Both the position numbers and the translations under genes were made by a program. A stretch of DNA of 64,000 nt from Stichopus chloronotus (Eukaryota > Echinodermata > Holothuroidea > Aspidochirotida > Stichopodidae). Location of the stretch: assembly GCA_021234535.1 (NCBI GenBank), contig CM037843.1:40549200-40613199 (forward strand), written 5' to 3'. The notes beneath the pieces were generated by a model, which saw only the letters and a list, made by a program, of their open reading frames with translations, did not search any database and was not told the origin of the DNA. Below are positions 35,802 to 50,800 of this stretch, piece after piece; within the stretch, counting starts at the first letter, position 1; each line of letters opens with the position of its first letter.

Positions 35802-38800
35802 GTGAGTATTACTTCATATGATGCTTCATTCTGTGTCTTTATGAATTTGATTTAGTTGATATGGTTTATTTTTATTTGTTTCTTCACAACATCAAAGTCA
35901 CATTTATACAATGGAGTTAATTACTACAGTAATCATGCAGATTGAAAGGAAGTGATCTAACAAGATAAAGTAACCATTACAAAGTAGGAAGCTTCCTTTT
36001 AATACAGAAATTAAACAAAAAGAAAAGAAATAGATAAGTTCAATAAAGGAATTAGGTACAACATATAAGTATGAAGATTCCAAAGTTATAATGAACAAAA
36101 ATATGTATATAATTTATAGTATTCTGTTATATGTTGTTGAATCATTATCTTGTGTGACTTGGAGGTAGAGTCCAAACATTGAATACGGGGCGAGGGGAGA
36201 ATTCCAGACTTTAAGGCAAAATAAGGCATAAGTTTTACAGATGAAAAGAAATCATACTTTTTAAACCAATATTCATTGACTCAGAATGGTGTATTGTTCA
36301 AAATATGGATGGTCAATAACCTTGTTTTCAAGTAACAAGTCTCTCACTGATAGAAATTCCTTTATTTGTTGCTCAAGAATAATTGGTCCTTCAAAACCCT
36401 GTTTGGACCATCTCTCTCGCTCTCTTTCATGGAAAGATACAGTATAAGGTAGTTAAACTGTAAAGGAATTGACTGTATGGATACACAGGAGTGGCCAACA
36501 TTATTTACTCGTGGTTTACTGGCAAAGAACCGGTATCTTGATATCTATCAGCAAGTACATGTATGATTCACGAAATGAATTGATTGCTATGCTTCTCGTC
36601 AGTAACAGAGAGGGTAAACACACTATTTGACTCATGGTTGCAACTTTTCCTGGAAGAAATATACGGTAGCATTAATTATGAAATTGAAAAGGGAACAATG
36701 TCAATGTGAGATTGTTGAGGCGACTGATGACGAAGTCATGAAGTTAATAATTGTGGTGCACGACTCTAGTACTGTAGCTGCAGTAGACATCTACAAGCAG
36801 ACATTTGACAAGTTTCCTTAGAGGTACAGTACATGCATACTGTGTTGTAGTTTTGGAAGAGAAGACTTTATTAAAGAATGAGTTACTCAAAGTTATAATA
36901 CAAGCACTGCCTCAAATTCAGACTTGTGCAGATACTGTATGGTAATTGACAAATCAAGAGGTAGGTGTGACAGGTGTGACTTCCAGGCTCACTCTTTATG
37001 TATTACTAGGATTTATTTTACTGGGAAGAGATAAGTGAAAGCAGGAGTTTCTTTTGATCTGCACATCCTCAGTATGACAGTAGTACAGTATGTACTGTTT
37101 ATGAAAGGGAGGAATGGAGGGGGAATGCCTTGACATTTTGGTGTTTGTTGCTAGTCACAAAGCAGGTGTGAACGATGGATATTTGCCAATCCCCAAAATT
37201 TGTAAGAATTTGCTAAGAATTCTCCAGTTTAGGTGAAAAGTGTCCGTAGTCAAAACAGAAGTGAAACCGATTTTTTGCTCATGAGTTGATGTTTGTGATA
37301 AACAGAACAAGTCACTGAGAGGAACACTAGTTCTAAGTGAATAGACACATACTGTACAGTAGAACAGATCTACTTGAATGTCACAGCTTGAGAGCGTCAC
37401 TCATCAACTGGTGACGACTATGATATGTTAAGAAAATTTTTGGGGTAAATCTTGAACGTCTTCTTCAACCTTGCATTCCCTCCTGCTTTGTGTACATTGC
37501 AAACAGTGACGTGCCAGTTTCTTCTTCGTATTATTAATTTATTTCAAAGGTGAACCTCCAGGTTTTTGCCCCCACCTCGTTTCCGTAATTTGCAACCTAC
37601 CCATTGTGTGTATTTTCAGTTGATTTGTGAGCCTCATAGGACACCCTACAGTCAACTACCACTATTTCAGATTGACCCATTCACTGTATCTCTAAAGTTC
37701 TCTGCATAATTAATTTTAGTAATCAATTCAAACCTTCATAGATAGGTGGACCTCAAGGAAAAGTCCCATTCTAATCTTTTCTTAATTTGTAGAAAAGAAT
37801 GCCGGTTAATCAATACTGTATAGAGCAAAGGTTTAGAGCATGAAGGTTACAGCAAATAGCAGGGGCTTATTGCTAGGAGCTTGTCTATGTGTAATTTAGG
37901 TAACTGTTGTTGTTCGCTTGTATCAGGAGGGTGTGAAAGATTTCAGTGTGAATGCTAAATGAAAGTCACAAACTAAAAGATAGGCTGCATTTGTTGTAAA
38001 TGCAGATCTACAGTAGAAGAAAAAAAGCATCTGTAGAAGAGTAATGCCGGTGCAAAGTATGTGAAACTTAGTTGGCCTGATGTTGTGATTCAAGCAAAAC
38101 ATTCTTCAGAGTTCAGATGACAAAATGTAAAAGAATTATTGACTTAATTGTCTACTTGCAATGAAATCATGTCACTGCCTGGGAATTTAGTCATCCCTTC
38201 CTCCTTTATGGTACAGTAGCGTGGCAGTAGTTTTCTTCATTTAAAATACTCACAAGATGTTGGAATTTAAGTTACTTTTGTTTGTTAAATTTGTGTAAGA
38301 CAATTGGACTTGTGAGATTTTCTAATCAGTGCTGCAAGTTTGCATGGTCTAGTGTAAATTAATGACTGAAACTGTTCACTAGAAAACCCAGAAATAGTCA
38401 GTCTCCCAAGAAAAGTTTTCTGAAATGTGGAAAACATGTAGGCCCTACAGGTTTATTATAAACACTGGTGGTAATTCAGTCCAAATGTATCCAAGAGAGA
38501 TCAATATGGCCAGTGTCAAAAGAGATGCTTCTCATGAGTTGTGGGATGTTGCGCACTACAAGTAGATATCCACACAGCTCGTGGGTTTGAGTAGAGATTC
38601 ATATTTTTGTCTATTTTGCAGAACGATGCACTGACGGAAAGCTTTACAGAGCTGAAAGGAGAGGATAGAGAACTGAAGCTGGCAGCTGCTCACATCGATG
38701 ATGCCATCACAGGAAGGGGAAAGTATGGCAGGGCCAGAGCATTCTTCAAATCAAGGCATGGCAGATGGTAAGTCACTATTAACTGCTCCTGTGCATGTAC

Positions 38801-41800
38801 AGTACTGGGCAGTGTGGTAGAGAGAGAGGTATACAGTACATTTGCAAAGTTATTTGGAGTTGTGGCAGGCGGACTATGACTTGAGCTAACGACAGAAGTG
38901 TAGTTGAGACATGTGAGTATGGTCGTTGATTAACAAACCCAATGAATGATGGAGGTAGCTATATCTGTGAGTTACCTGTAGATAACTCTTTCACAAAAAT
39001 TCATTGCTCTTTTTTTTTTTGTAAGCAATTTTCAAATCTGATGGTCGAAGAATGGTATGACTCTGTGTCGTGGACTTCATGAGATACAAACTGTTGTAAA
39101 ATTTGTGTGACATGAAAATGACATTTTGGTGTACTAGCTGTATTAATCATTAAAAAGCATTGAAAATAGCCACAGCTTACATCAGACTCCATCAAATGCA
39201 GTACTCTATTGACAATTTTACAGGCAAATTTCTGTCTTACACCTTCATCATGAATAAACATTGGCTAAGTATGCAAATTTGTGACATCAAGAGATGGACT
39301 CCTATGATATAAGCAATTCTTTGTTTACTTAAATTCTTTATTTCAAGCACAAATTTTTGAGATTTCCTTATGCCTCAATTAAGGGTCTTATTTCAGAAGG
39401 TTGTATTTCCTTCGTTAGAAATATTGATAAATCATTTACCAATGTGTGAACCAGATGGCAAGAAATTGGGAGAAAATATCTACAATACCTAACAAACAGT
39501 CCACATCATCATATTTGCATTTTCATCAAACTTCAAGTAGCCATACAGTATGTCAGAAACGGTAATAGATGTAAACAATTCCAACGGATTGTCACTCAGG
39601 GTTTCACTCTGCAACTTCTGAATGATGCCAGCTCTTTTCTAGATTCATGTCACCAAACATTTAATAGGTGAGAAACATGGCACATACGGGGAAAGAAAGT
39701 GGGAAATTACTTGGCTCAAGAATTAAGGAGGGTACTCTCCCCTGTGAGGTATACTTTAGAAGAGGACTAGTGTGGAGATACTTCAATAGATCATAATTAC
39801 TTAATTCTTAATTTGGGCTGTTTTCTTGTTTTGATGCCATCTTTTAGGGTCTCTCTCACTCTTCTCCTTCCATAAGTCTCAAGAATGTAAGTAATCCTGC
39901 TTGCTTGCAGACACCTGCAGTATTAAGCCATGATGGAGTTTATAGTATTGATGACAACTGCTGATATTGTCATTTGAGAATTCATAGTAATAAATTGCAT
40001 AAATTTGACCCCAACAGTGCTGTGCCAGTATGTTTTTCCTTTCAACCCATCTTTATGTTTTCTCCGTACTGTTCATTGTTTCCAGGAGCTTCAACATCTT
40101 GGTCAGTAAATGGTTCCATTACTTTGTGCTCACAATGGCTTCCATTCACATTGCGTTAACCTTTTTCGAGCCACCGCCAAATCCGGAGTAAGTTACACAT
40201 CGTGAAGGATCGGACTTGGTTTGGCGTGGGGAGTGGTCAAGAGATGGCTTTAAGTTGGCTCATCTGGTGTCACCCTGGCACAGAATCAATTCAAAATAAA
40301 TGTTCATAGCTCTGGCCAAAATAAAGTGTTGTCTTATTTACACTTACTGTAACTTTGTGCAGTAGTCACCATATTTTTTCATTGATAATTCAGCACTGAT
40401 TTTAACGAGCAGGCCTAAATATTTCTGAAACGGCAATGCCATTTACTACTTCACAGATAGTGGGCCATATCAAATGATTTAATTTAATCAATTGTATTTA
40501 TATCGTGAGATGGTTGGTTTACTAACAACTGCTTATCAATGTTGATATCATTCATGCCATAGACTGTTCTCCTTATTGGCCCAACTATAAGAATGCTTTC
40601 ATGGTATTGCCAAAAAGACATATGATCGGACGCCCGATGATGCACTTGTTCATTGATTAAAACTGTTTTTCCCTCAATATTGAAGGTAATTAAAAATTAG
40701 TACTTAAAAATTGTTTGTATGCCTGTGCTACATATTTATTCTGTGTATGGATGATGGCTTTGGATAGTATTCTGCAGCTCAATTACCTCATTGTCTTTAT
40801 AATGATTGCTTTCTCCTTCTATTTGATTACTCCCTTTTCTGGTACTTCCTGATTTTTCCATGATATTGGTCAATCGTTGGATTTCGTGTGTGCAACGTTG
40901 ATGGTTTGGAATCGAAAGTGCCTACCAATGTTGATGTTACAGTGAAACTTTAGCCCACTGTTTCATTACACAAAAAGATAAAAAAAAGTAACACACAAAG
41001 TTCTTAAAGTACTTCCTAAATAATTTGCTTTTCCCTTGCATGGATCATTTTATGAATATTGATTTTATGTTATGCCTCACTTACCTGTCTCTGTACAACA
41101 ATTGCACATCTTACTACCATGTTTATGTGATCACTGGTAACCAGCTTTGATACTACAGTACCCTGGCACCTCACTCACACAGTGTCTATTGCTGTCAGCT
41201 TGTATGTATCACTTAATGTATGATGATTTTGGGAAAATTGTTTGGTCAATAGTATACTTCATCTTCTCAGAGGGTTATTTAGTTCCTCTTCTGTTTTATA
41301 TTTTTTTTAGATCCACGTCTCTGGTGGCTGTCATACTCACTCCATTCTGCCTGATGGCGTACATTGCTGATGTTGCCGTACATATTGGATTTCTCTCTTG
41401 GAAAGTCTTCTGGCAGTGGAACGAAAATAAATGGCAAAGGTGGGTCCTCAAAATAAGAAGGAAAAGTTGACCTTCTGTTATTTGTTTTTGTCTTTCTTTT
41501 CTGAATTTTTATCTATCACATACAGTATTTGATAGTTAGAAGAAAACTGAAGCATCCTGAACAATGCTGAGCCTTCATCTTCAAAGTTTGAAACATTGCA
41601 GAGCAAATTGTCTTGGTTGATTTAGTTTTTCTTGTTGGTGATCTTAACTTTCCAAGGAAATTAGTCATTTTAAGGTCTCACAAAATACTGCTTGTTTGTT
41701 TGAATAATTCTGCTTGCTTTCATGTATTACAGCTTTCATGTTTTTCTTTCTCATTCTGTTACAGGGTGGAGTTTGTATTTGTCATTGTTTTTACCTTAGA

Positions 41801-44800
41801 TTACATTATGCTGGTCATACAATGGATCATGGGAAGGGTATGTAGCTTTTTAAGATCAGTCATAATCATGCGAACAACAGCATGTAGAGCTGTAGTACTA
41901 TGCCACTATTTATCTTTATACGACATACCACTGTTCATGTCTTCATTATTTGCTGAAGGATTTTGAAGATCGCGATCACGTCGAGTGAAAGTCTGAAATT
42001 GTTGGTAGTTTCATTACTTAACTTTATTATTCATTTCAGTTTTTTCTTTACTATTGTCATTATTAATCAAAATAATTGGTAGCTAGGTGCCGTTACATAT
42101 TTCAGAAACATTTTGCATCGTTACGATTCTTCGAGTTGACCATCCCTGAATGCTACCAATTATTTATTAATGCAGTTAATGCATGTTTATGTGTTGTTGT
42201 TATGTAAGATGTTGATGTGTACTGTACTTAAAGATATAGACTTTTTTGATGAAGCTATGTTTAAAGTTTAAGCTTACTCTACATTATCAGTTAGCTTGAT
42301 TAAACTGTATTTGATATGTGGCCAATAAAGTTAAATTTAAAAAAAAAAGGAATCCATTGCAAACTGTATCTTCCTTACTTCAGTGTCTTTACCAGACTCT
42401 GTAACAGATTAAAATATATTAGTGTCACATAAAAAATACAAGGAGTCTTATGTGGACCTCAGTGATGTGGGAAAATATTGAACGTTATTCTAATAAACTG
42501 AGCTATGGGAAAATATTTCGTATGTATAATATTGTAAGTAGTTATAAGGTTATGATATGTGGAATCATCAAATTCCTGGAAGTCCTTTGCACCCTACTCT
42601 TTTTCACAGAGGTTACTTCAAGCTTTTCGATGTCTGCGGGCAGCCATTATTCTAGTTAAACTGAAGAATGTACAGCATGTTTATGAGGTTGTGATGTCCA
42701 TCGTCATCAAACTTGGAAAAGTAAGATTTTCTATCCAGCTATTCTTGGAGAACATTTTATATAATGAAATCAAACTTTTAACTGATATGTATTTATGTCT
42801 TTGTGTAGTTTGTCCATTTGTCTGTGGGCCTGTCAGTCTATATGTCTTTTTGCCTGTCTGTCCACCTGTCTGTCTATCTGCCTATATGTCTATCTATCTG
42901 TCTGTCTCTGTATCTGTTGGTCACATTTACTGTGTAAAGTTTCTATGAAGTATACTTAGCCATCTTACACTGTTTTCTTTTTGTGTCATTGCAATCTTTC
43001 CTTTGTTCATTTTATCATTCATGTGTTTGACCTTTTATGGATTTCATATTTTTGTTGCTAGGCTATTGTGTCATGTTTTCTATAGGGTCTGCCCGCAAAC
43101 TGTTAACAACATCTTATTTCTTCTTTGCAGGTATTTCTTATTATCATAGTATTTGTTTTGATGTTTTCTGCTGTCGGTGTCAATATCTTTATGAGCTTTT
43201 ATCACTGCATTGGACAGAACACAACTCAGACCAATTGTACAGAGAGTCCAGACGAAATCTACACAGGGTATGTACAGTAAAGAGTTAGCCTAAATGCACA
43301 TGCTAAAACTGGCCACACCAGGCTGTCTTGAGATCCCATTGCAAATGTTTATATACTGCATGTAAACAGTATTATATGTAGCTAAATATGGTTTCAACTA
43401 TTTACATAGGTGGATAGTTGACCCCACCATATTGCAATAATAAAACAATGTATTGCTTATTAAAAGATATAGAAGGTATGTAGACATATTAATACTCCAA
43501 GGGTTTTGTTGAATCACCTCAAAATTGTTTTAGGGTGATATAAATCTCCTGTTGGATCTATTTCAGTGAGGTCATTATCTGCAATTTCAAACAAAGACCA
43601 CTGTTTATCTCAAGTCGAACCTACTGCTCCATCCATTATTGTTAACTACTATACGCACACTCATATAGCGGTACCTTGCCAGCATTTCGTACCAGCACTT
43701 TGTTGCTTGTCAAAATTTCAGGACTCTGCTGCTTGTACCCTCCAAAAGAAAGATTATAGATGGCCTGAGTTCTTGGTAATACTGTATATGCCAGTTTGTT
43801 TTCTGATAATCCCAGCACAAGGTATCTCTGAACACGACTAAATATTTATGACTTTGACAAATAAATCCTGCATTCTTTTGAGTCAGACAATTGCCATAAA
43901 GGTTTGTTGTTTATTATTTGGGCTGGGACAGCATAGTTGCTTGAAAGTCCGGTCAAAGCTGCACCTGTGTAAACCTGCAGTATAGCTTGCTTTTCCTTAT
44001 TTAAATGGGCATTGTCAGTTGCAGACTTCTCATAAGCAAGTTGACACCTCTACTTTCCACCTGTTTCATAATTTTCTTTGAAAGTGCAATCATCTTGAAA
44101 ATCCAAAGACATATCATACTATGAAGACATCACGTGCTAAAGTTCAGTACCTGTAGTTGCCCAGCTAACTTCGCAACAAAGTGTGTGTCCTTTGCAACTT
44201 CCAGCGGGGTCATTCTGAGAACACAGTTATAAAACTTGGTCACAGTTGCAACTGGAATATTGGTGGCATTTATCCTTGTTTTTTTTTATATTCTTTTATT
44301 GGTGGCATTAACCGTCGTCAATGGGGTGAGGTGTTAAGGTAGGAAGTATTTTCAATCAGTTGGTCACATGAAGATAGCTTATCAGGGAGATTAGTGAAAA
44401 TGGACTCTTGACAATCTCTTGGGTACCTGTGCTGGGAGTTACATTTATCTTATTTGTCTAACCTATAGCGTTTGCTCTTTTCCATTTTAAATCTCCCGGT
44501 AGGTCTTTTGATAATGTCGCCATCACCTTTCTTCGTCTGTTTGTTCTGCTGTCAACGGAGAACTATCCGGTGAGTGTCGGTGGCGACTTGTTCAGTGTTG
44601 GAGGAAAACGGTCACTACTCCTTCTAGTGCTTCCAATTATCCAAAGACAGATGTCTTGCAGATAATTTAGTTCAGTCTTACATAATGGAGATCATCCAGT
44701 GTGTCTGATTCAAGTTGCAGCAGAAAGAAATAAAGAATTCGAGAAATACACTGACACGTTCATACACATACACACATGAGTAATGACCAGATTGCAGTTA

Positions 44801-47800
44801 CGTCTAATCTGTTGTTGATGCCTCTTAAGACAGTTGCAACTAAAAAAGACATTATGACTGAAAACTTAAAACCTACAGAATCTTTCTGCTTGTTTGGGAA
44901 CATTGTAGAAAAGATAATCGTGCAAGAGTCAAGTCACTAGGACCTACTGTATCGTGACTATAGGACCTTGATATTCTCTGGACACTTATCGAAAAGAGTA
45001 GACAAATCTCTCGGGTGTTCATCCATGATCAACATGGTATAGGGTCCTTGATGAGTCCATGTGGGACTTTGTGATCCTCAACTTTCAAATTCAAATACAT
45101 GACATGTTACACATCTGGTGTAATACAGTATATGGAGAGCATTGTAGATCTCCTCTTTGATTCTGACATGTATATTACCTGTGTAATTTAATATCCACAG
45201 AGCAGTGTACTCTCAGTAAATTGTGATCTGTGTGTACTTTACATATATGCTATCTGTTTCTATTATCAACATCTTTTTGTATTCAACTTTGTTTTAATGC
45301 CTACAGTGAATCGCTTGATTGTATCGTTGGTACCAATGTTTGTTGGTAAATATTATACACTGTTATAGTGTATTGTAGTATTTTGTCTCCCTTGTAGCTC
45401 ATCACAAATCAGTTGATACTTTGGTATAATTCTGAACTTTCTCTGTCGTCTTCATATTTTAGGAGTTTATGATTCCAGCTTACTCTCAGAGTAAAGTTAC
45501 CTTCATCTACTTTGGGACCTTTCTCTTTGTGGGGGTGTTTTTCTTGACTGCCATCCTCCTAGCTATTGTAGTGGACAGTTACTGGTGAGTGGTCTTCATT
45601 CAGGGTATCCTTTGTGTATTCATGCTGAATGTGGCATTGATCCCAGGTCAGACTTATTGTTATGCAAATATGTTGTCTACCAAGAACCTTATCATAGATT
45701 CAGAGTGTCATTGAAATTGAAACAGTGGTAGTGGATAACTGCAGACATTGTGCATTGTCCGACGATACTATATGAGTGCTGCAAAAATGCAAAATTGGGT
45801 ACATGCAACTATGCAACTACTGTATGTATTTATCTTATATCTGTGTTGTGAACTTTGAATGCATCTAAGCGACTCGGAGCTATATAGCATTTCCATGTCT
45901 GACTGTGGGCAATTCTGTCTCACAGGGATAAATGTTGACTTTTGTGAATTAAGGATAGATACACCCTGTGGGCATGCGCACATCTCCAAGTGCATTGTTG
46001 GTACCGTACAATTTGTAAACAGAGTTATTTTTCTCATTGGTCTTGATATTTCTGTATTAGTTTGTAGCTTGTGGATTAGCCATCCTATGTCAGTGAGAAA
46101 CCAGTTCGTCATTGTAAAAGTTTGATCAAAGAATACTGATTTGATATTTCAACCGTTGTCCTGGTGTAAATGGAAACGGTATCAGATCTCTCCAATTTCA
46201 AAAGGTGTCCCCACAATTTTCCGTATCAGACTTGTCACGGCCTTTGAATAGATGTTCATTACTTTGAGAGTTTAGTATGGACTTTATTTAATACAACTGG
46301 GTTTTTCTTCATGCATCACTTCTCCTGCTGAGGATGTTTTTTGCTAAATTCTCATTTGCAGGGAGTTTGCAAAGAAACATGTCAAAGAGGAAAGGTCCAG
46401 GGAGAGGGCAGAGTTAGCCAAAGCTTGGAATCTTTTGGATCCTCTCGGCAGGGGAAGTCTTCCGATCAACGATGAAAGGTTCCTGAAACTCTTCAAGATA
46501 CTCAAACCATCGGTGAGTCTTCTCTCTCGACTGCAGTTGTGCTACCTGGCATCCTTGCATGATCGGTGCTAAAAAAAATGTTGTAACGGGCTTTGCAGTG
46601 ATTCCTTCTATGTGGATCCTGGCACTACGTCTCCAAATTCTTCTGAAAAATCCTACATTATCCTAATTTTTCCTACGTTTCTGACTTAATTCCCCCAACT
46701 CATAAAAATGTTGTGTCATATGTTTCTCAACTAGTACATTGTTGTGAATTATAATGACAAGATGAACAGGCTTGTTGGTCAACTTTGTGATTATGGTAAA
46801 ATTGAAAGCTATCACAGCACATTGTCAACTCTGGTAGTAGGTATTGATGAAAATGTCTACTCCTGTAAACCTGAACAAGACATACTTTTGTCCTACATTT
46901 GATCTGCATAATCATAGTTTTCTCCAATGTCATTGAGAACTATTATCCTTCTTTTTTCGTGGGTCCAATTCAGAGCCTGTAATGTTAAATTTGTTCTTGT
47001 CAGTGTAGGTTGTGAATTTTCTTCGAGTATTGTGGCGCATCTAAAATAAAGGTTGAACTGAAAGGTTTCCATCAAAGGTGAAGAAATACATGTAAAAATG
47101 TCTTAATCTTAACCATGAGATGCAGTGAATGATGTCTGCGAGTTTTGAAAGATGCTGATAATGTCTGATCACTCTGACGGACTTCAGCGAGCCAGTGCGA
47201 CGTAACTTTTCCCGCCTCTCTGTCATTTCACAGAACACGGAGGAGATGAACATTCAGCTGATCAACTATTTAGACAGTAACAGCGACGGCCAGATAGACT
47301 CCTTGGAGTGGACAATCAGGCTCAATGAGACCCTGAGCTTTGAATTTGAAGTGGAAAATTTCAGGACCGACGTAAGAGTCTATGTCTATGTCTTTAAAAA
47401 AAAAAAAGAAATGAAGAATCAAATTACAAAGGAATATTGTCATAAAATAGTGGGAAAGTTGCAGAGGATTACTTAGCTTTCACATCTTCCATTGGAATTT
47501 TTGCAGCCTTTCAGGTTTCTCTATTAACTCTTAAGAAAATCCTACCTTACGAGAAATCAACATCTGCTGCATGTGTCGTGAGTTTGATAGTCATTCGACC
47601 AATTTGTATGGAGCAGAGTGAGATTGCTGATAAAATATATCCCTGCATGAATTATGACAGCCGTATGTTCCTACAGAACATGATGGAGGCTAATATGATC
47701 TGATAAGAGGACAATCAGAAGGTTGAATGTTAAAATTTCTCCATATTAGAGTGGTTTTGTTAATAGGATGGACGGTGCCTGGTGATGGTCCACGCAGGCA

Positions 47801-50800
47801 GTCCAGTCCAAAGGAGGGTAGTTCTCACACAAGGTACAATAGTCCGCAATGGTTACTTTGTTTTCCCATAGCTTTGGCAGGGCCTTCACAGTACCCAACT
47901 CTTTCACAAACAGTGAGAGTCAATGAATTAATCTGAGTAATCAAATTAATCGAATTAATGTAAATGATTTATTCACAGATTTCTTCAGTTGAACCAGAGA
48001 TGCCATTACACTCATGAGCAATAACAGCTCTGCATTTTTTTTCCCTCACTATTCTTCCCTTCTCTCTCATTATATTTAGCAATGCGGTCCAAAGTGGATG
48101 AGAGCCATCGGAGGGTTCACTCAGAAAATAGTCCGTTCTGATGTTTTTGCAAAGGTCATTTTGATTCTGATCATATTACATTGGTGAGTCAGTCTTGGTT
48201 TGAAGTATATTCGCAGTATTGCTTACTAGATATGAAATTGCTCCCTAACTTAGCTGCAATGCCGTAACTGTTAATGTTCGAAGGTAAGTTTAATCACTAC
48301 CAAATAATCACATCAATAAAAGTGCTCATTGTAAATAATGCCAAAAAATGTTTATTTCATAAAAGCCCCCCCCCAAAAAAAATGGGTCAAAATGTCAATT
48401 GGTAATTCTGTGGTAAATTAAATCTGTGGTAATTCCAGTAACAGTTTCTCATTTCCCAGAACAAAATGATTCCTAACCCAAATTTTGGGTATTTTATCGA
48501 TTTTGGCAGTCCATGTGAGTGAATAAGTGAAAACAATGCTTTTGGTCATTGAAAACTTAATTCTACTATGTTCTGCTTATTTATTGGACTGCTGCCTTGT
48601 AATAGATCACTGCTTATGCAACAGCTTTTGAGGTTTTTTATGTGGAGGATTTCAGTAAAGCTATGAATTACAATTTTTTATTTCATTAATGTGTCTGACC
48701 ATATCAGCTAATGAGCAAAACATTTAGTTCATTTAAGTCCTTTTAAATCCTTCAGTCAACATTTAGGTGGCTAATGTGGAATTTCTTTGACCAGGAGGAA
48801 AGTTCCTCGTTAGATGAAGTTTCATGCATGAGTTTTAATAGCGTGTTCATTGTCCTCTATTACTATTCCTTTCCCTGTAGCGCTCTTTTCTGTGTGATGT
48901 GGCACGGAATTCCTGATGCTGTGAGTTTAGGGATCCAAATTGCTAAAACCATGATCCTGGTAGTCTTCACGGTGAGTCTGTGACAATATTTTGATGAGCA
49001 AACCTGAGACAAACAAGTTTAAAGTTTCCTTTGTACTTTACTTAAATGTCTGAATAGTCCATTGCAGAAACTGTCATCAGGACAGCATTCACTTCTCCAG
49101 AAGCACAAATGAAGTACCATTAGTATTTGTTTTATGCCTGTCTTCAGGAGGTGGTTGCTGGTCTCATCCTATACAGGAGAGAATTGGAAGTTAGGTCTTT
49201 TCTGCTGTTCCGTTGGGTACTCAAAGATATCGTGCTTTCACTTTTTAAAAAAGAATAGAAGATAGTTTAATCTTCAATAGGTTGTCAAAAGTCGTCTGTT
49301 AATTCATTTAACAGTCTTCAGTTGTTTCATCTTGCTGTAGTTTTGCAATAGTTATTATGATACTTTTGATTATGTGACATTATTGCTTAAAAAAAACTTA
49401 AAATATCTCGACTTTTGAAAAGTATAAGTGAGTGAAAAATGAAAAAAAAAATCAAAAGCAATATTGACAAGTAATACATAAGGGTGTAATATTATTAAGA
49501 ATAACAATTTAAATTAGATGCATTTAACTTTAATTTAAAGTTCATAGAAATGTAGTGGTACACTATAGTGAAATAGTATGTACTTAATGCATTTGTTGGT
49601 ACAAAAACCTCTACAAATATCTGCTAATTTACAACAAGTCATGTTACCCTTATGATGGAATAAAAAGTGCAGCTCTGTGTACAGTAAAAAGGAAGTTTTA
49701 AAAATTTCAGTCTGTACTTTGGCAGAAAGTTTGGATTTCTTAAGAATACAAAGTAACACTTTGTTTTTCTTAACTGAAATTGCTAAAATATGAAGAGCAC
49801 CATGATTTCAGTAGAAAAAAAAACCCCTTTATATACCAAAAACCAGCCAACTGGTGACACTGGTAAAGTTGAGAACCGTGGATCATCCAACAGATCATTT
49901 GACCGGTTTTCAAAGATCAGAATCAGCCTGTGCCTGTTACCAGGGAATGTACTTTTTGTGACTATCGACTCATTTCATGAAGTATCACTCTATTCCCCCC
50001 TCTCTCTCACTTCTTTAGCCACTGACATATCCTAACTATACATCACATCACATGGTGTTTCATTGTCAATGTTATTGATTGTTTAGAGGTTGTTATGTCA
50101 ATCCTTCACATAAATATTTTACTATATTTAACACATTTTTGCTTCTATATTTTTCTTCCTTTTGTTTCTAGGTTGAAATCGTTCTCAGTGTATTTGGTGA
50201 ATGCCTCAATTTACTACACATTATTGAAGTGTTAGATATTGCACTGATAGTGATTGCCTTGGCAGCCAATGTTGCCTGGTACCTGTGTCCAGTGGAGTTC
50301 AGAGGGATGTTCAACGTCATCTCGGGACTAGCCGTGGCCTTCAGAGTCGGATTTAACTCTCTACAGGTGAGTCAGTCACTTGACTGTATTCGACTTAGTG
50401 TAAGCAACAAGTCAAACATTTGATCTACTGGATGGGATGTTGGGAATGACTGAAGGTGATATGTACCCATTTGACCACAATGTCAAATGACAGTTGATTG
50501 AGACAAATGTTAGACTTGGTTAATTCAAAGAAATGTCCATAAGAATCACAATGAGTTCAAAAGACATGCCACCCTTATTTTGTTTGCCACATTAAAAGCA
50601 GACAATGATAGCTGTGGTCTCACTAACAATGTACGTCAGAGCATCTCATGAATTTCTCCTCCACAGACCAAGAAGACCGTGATCATGTTCTTCACCAAGA
50701 TATTTCCGGTCATGTCTGACCTCATCATACTTATTCTCATTATTGGGTATGTGCACATCATTTCACTTGTTTTTAATTATTTGCCTTGGTAAAATGACAG

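Noticed and set aside
42559..42948. A 129-codon open frame with Cys/Leu/Val-rich end
   Set aside because: Its frame matches neither the S4 exon nor any other, and its end is translation of the TCTG/TCTA microsatellite.
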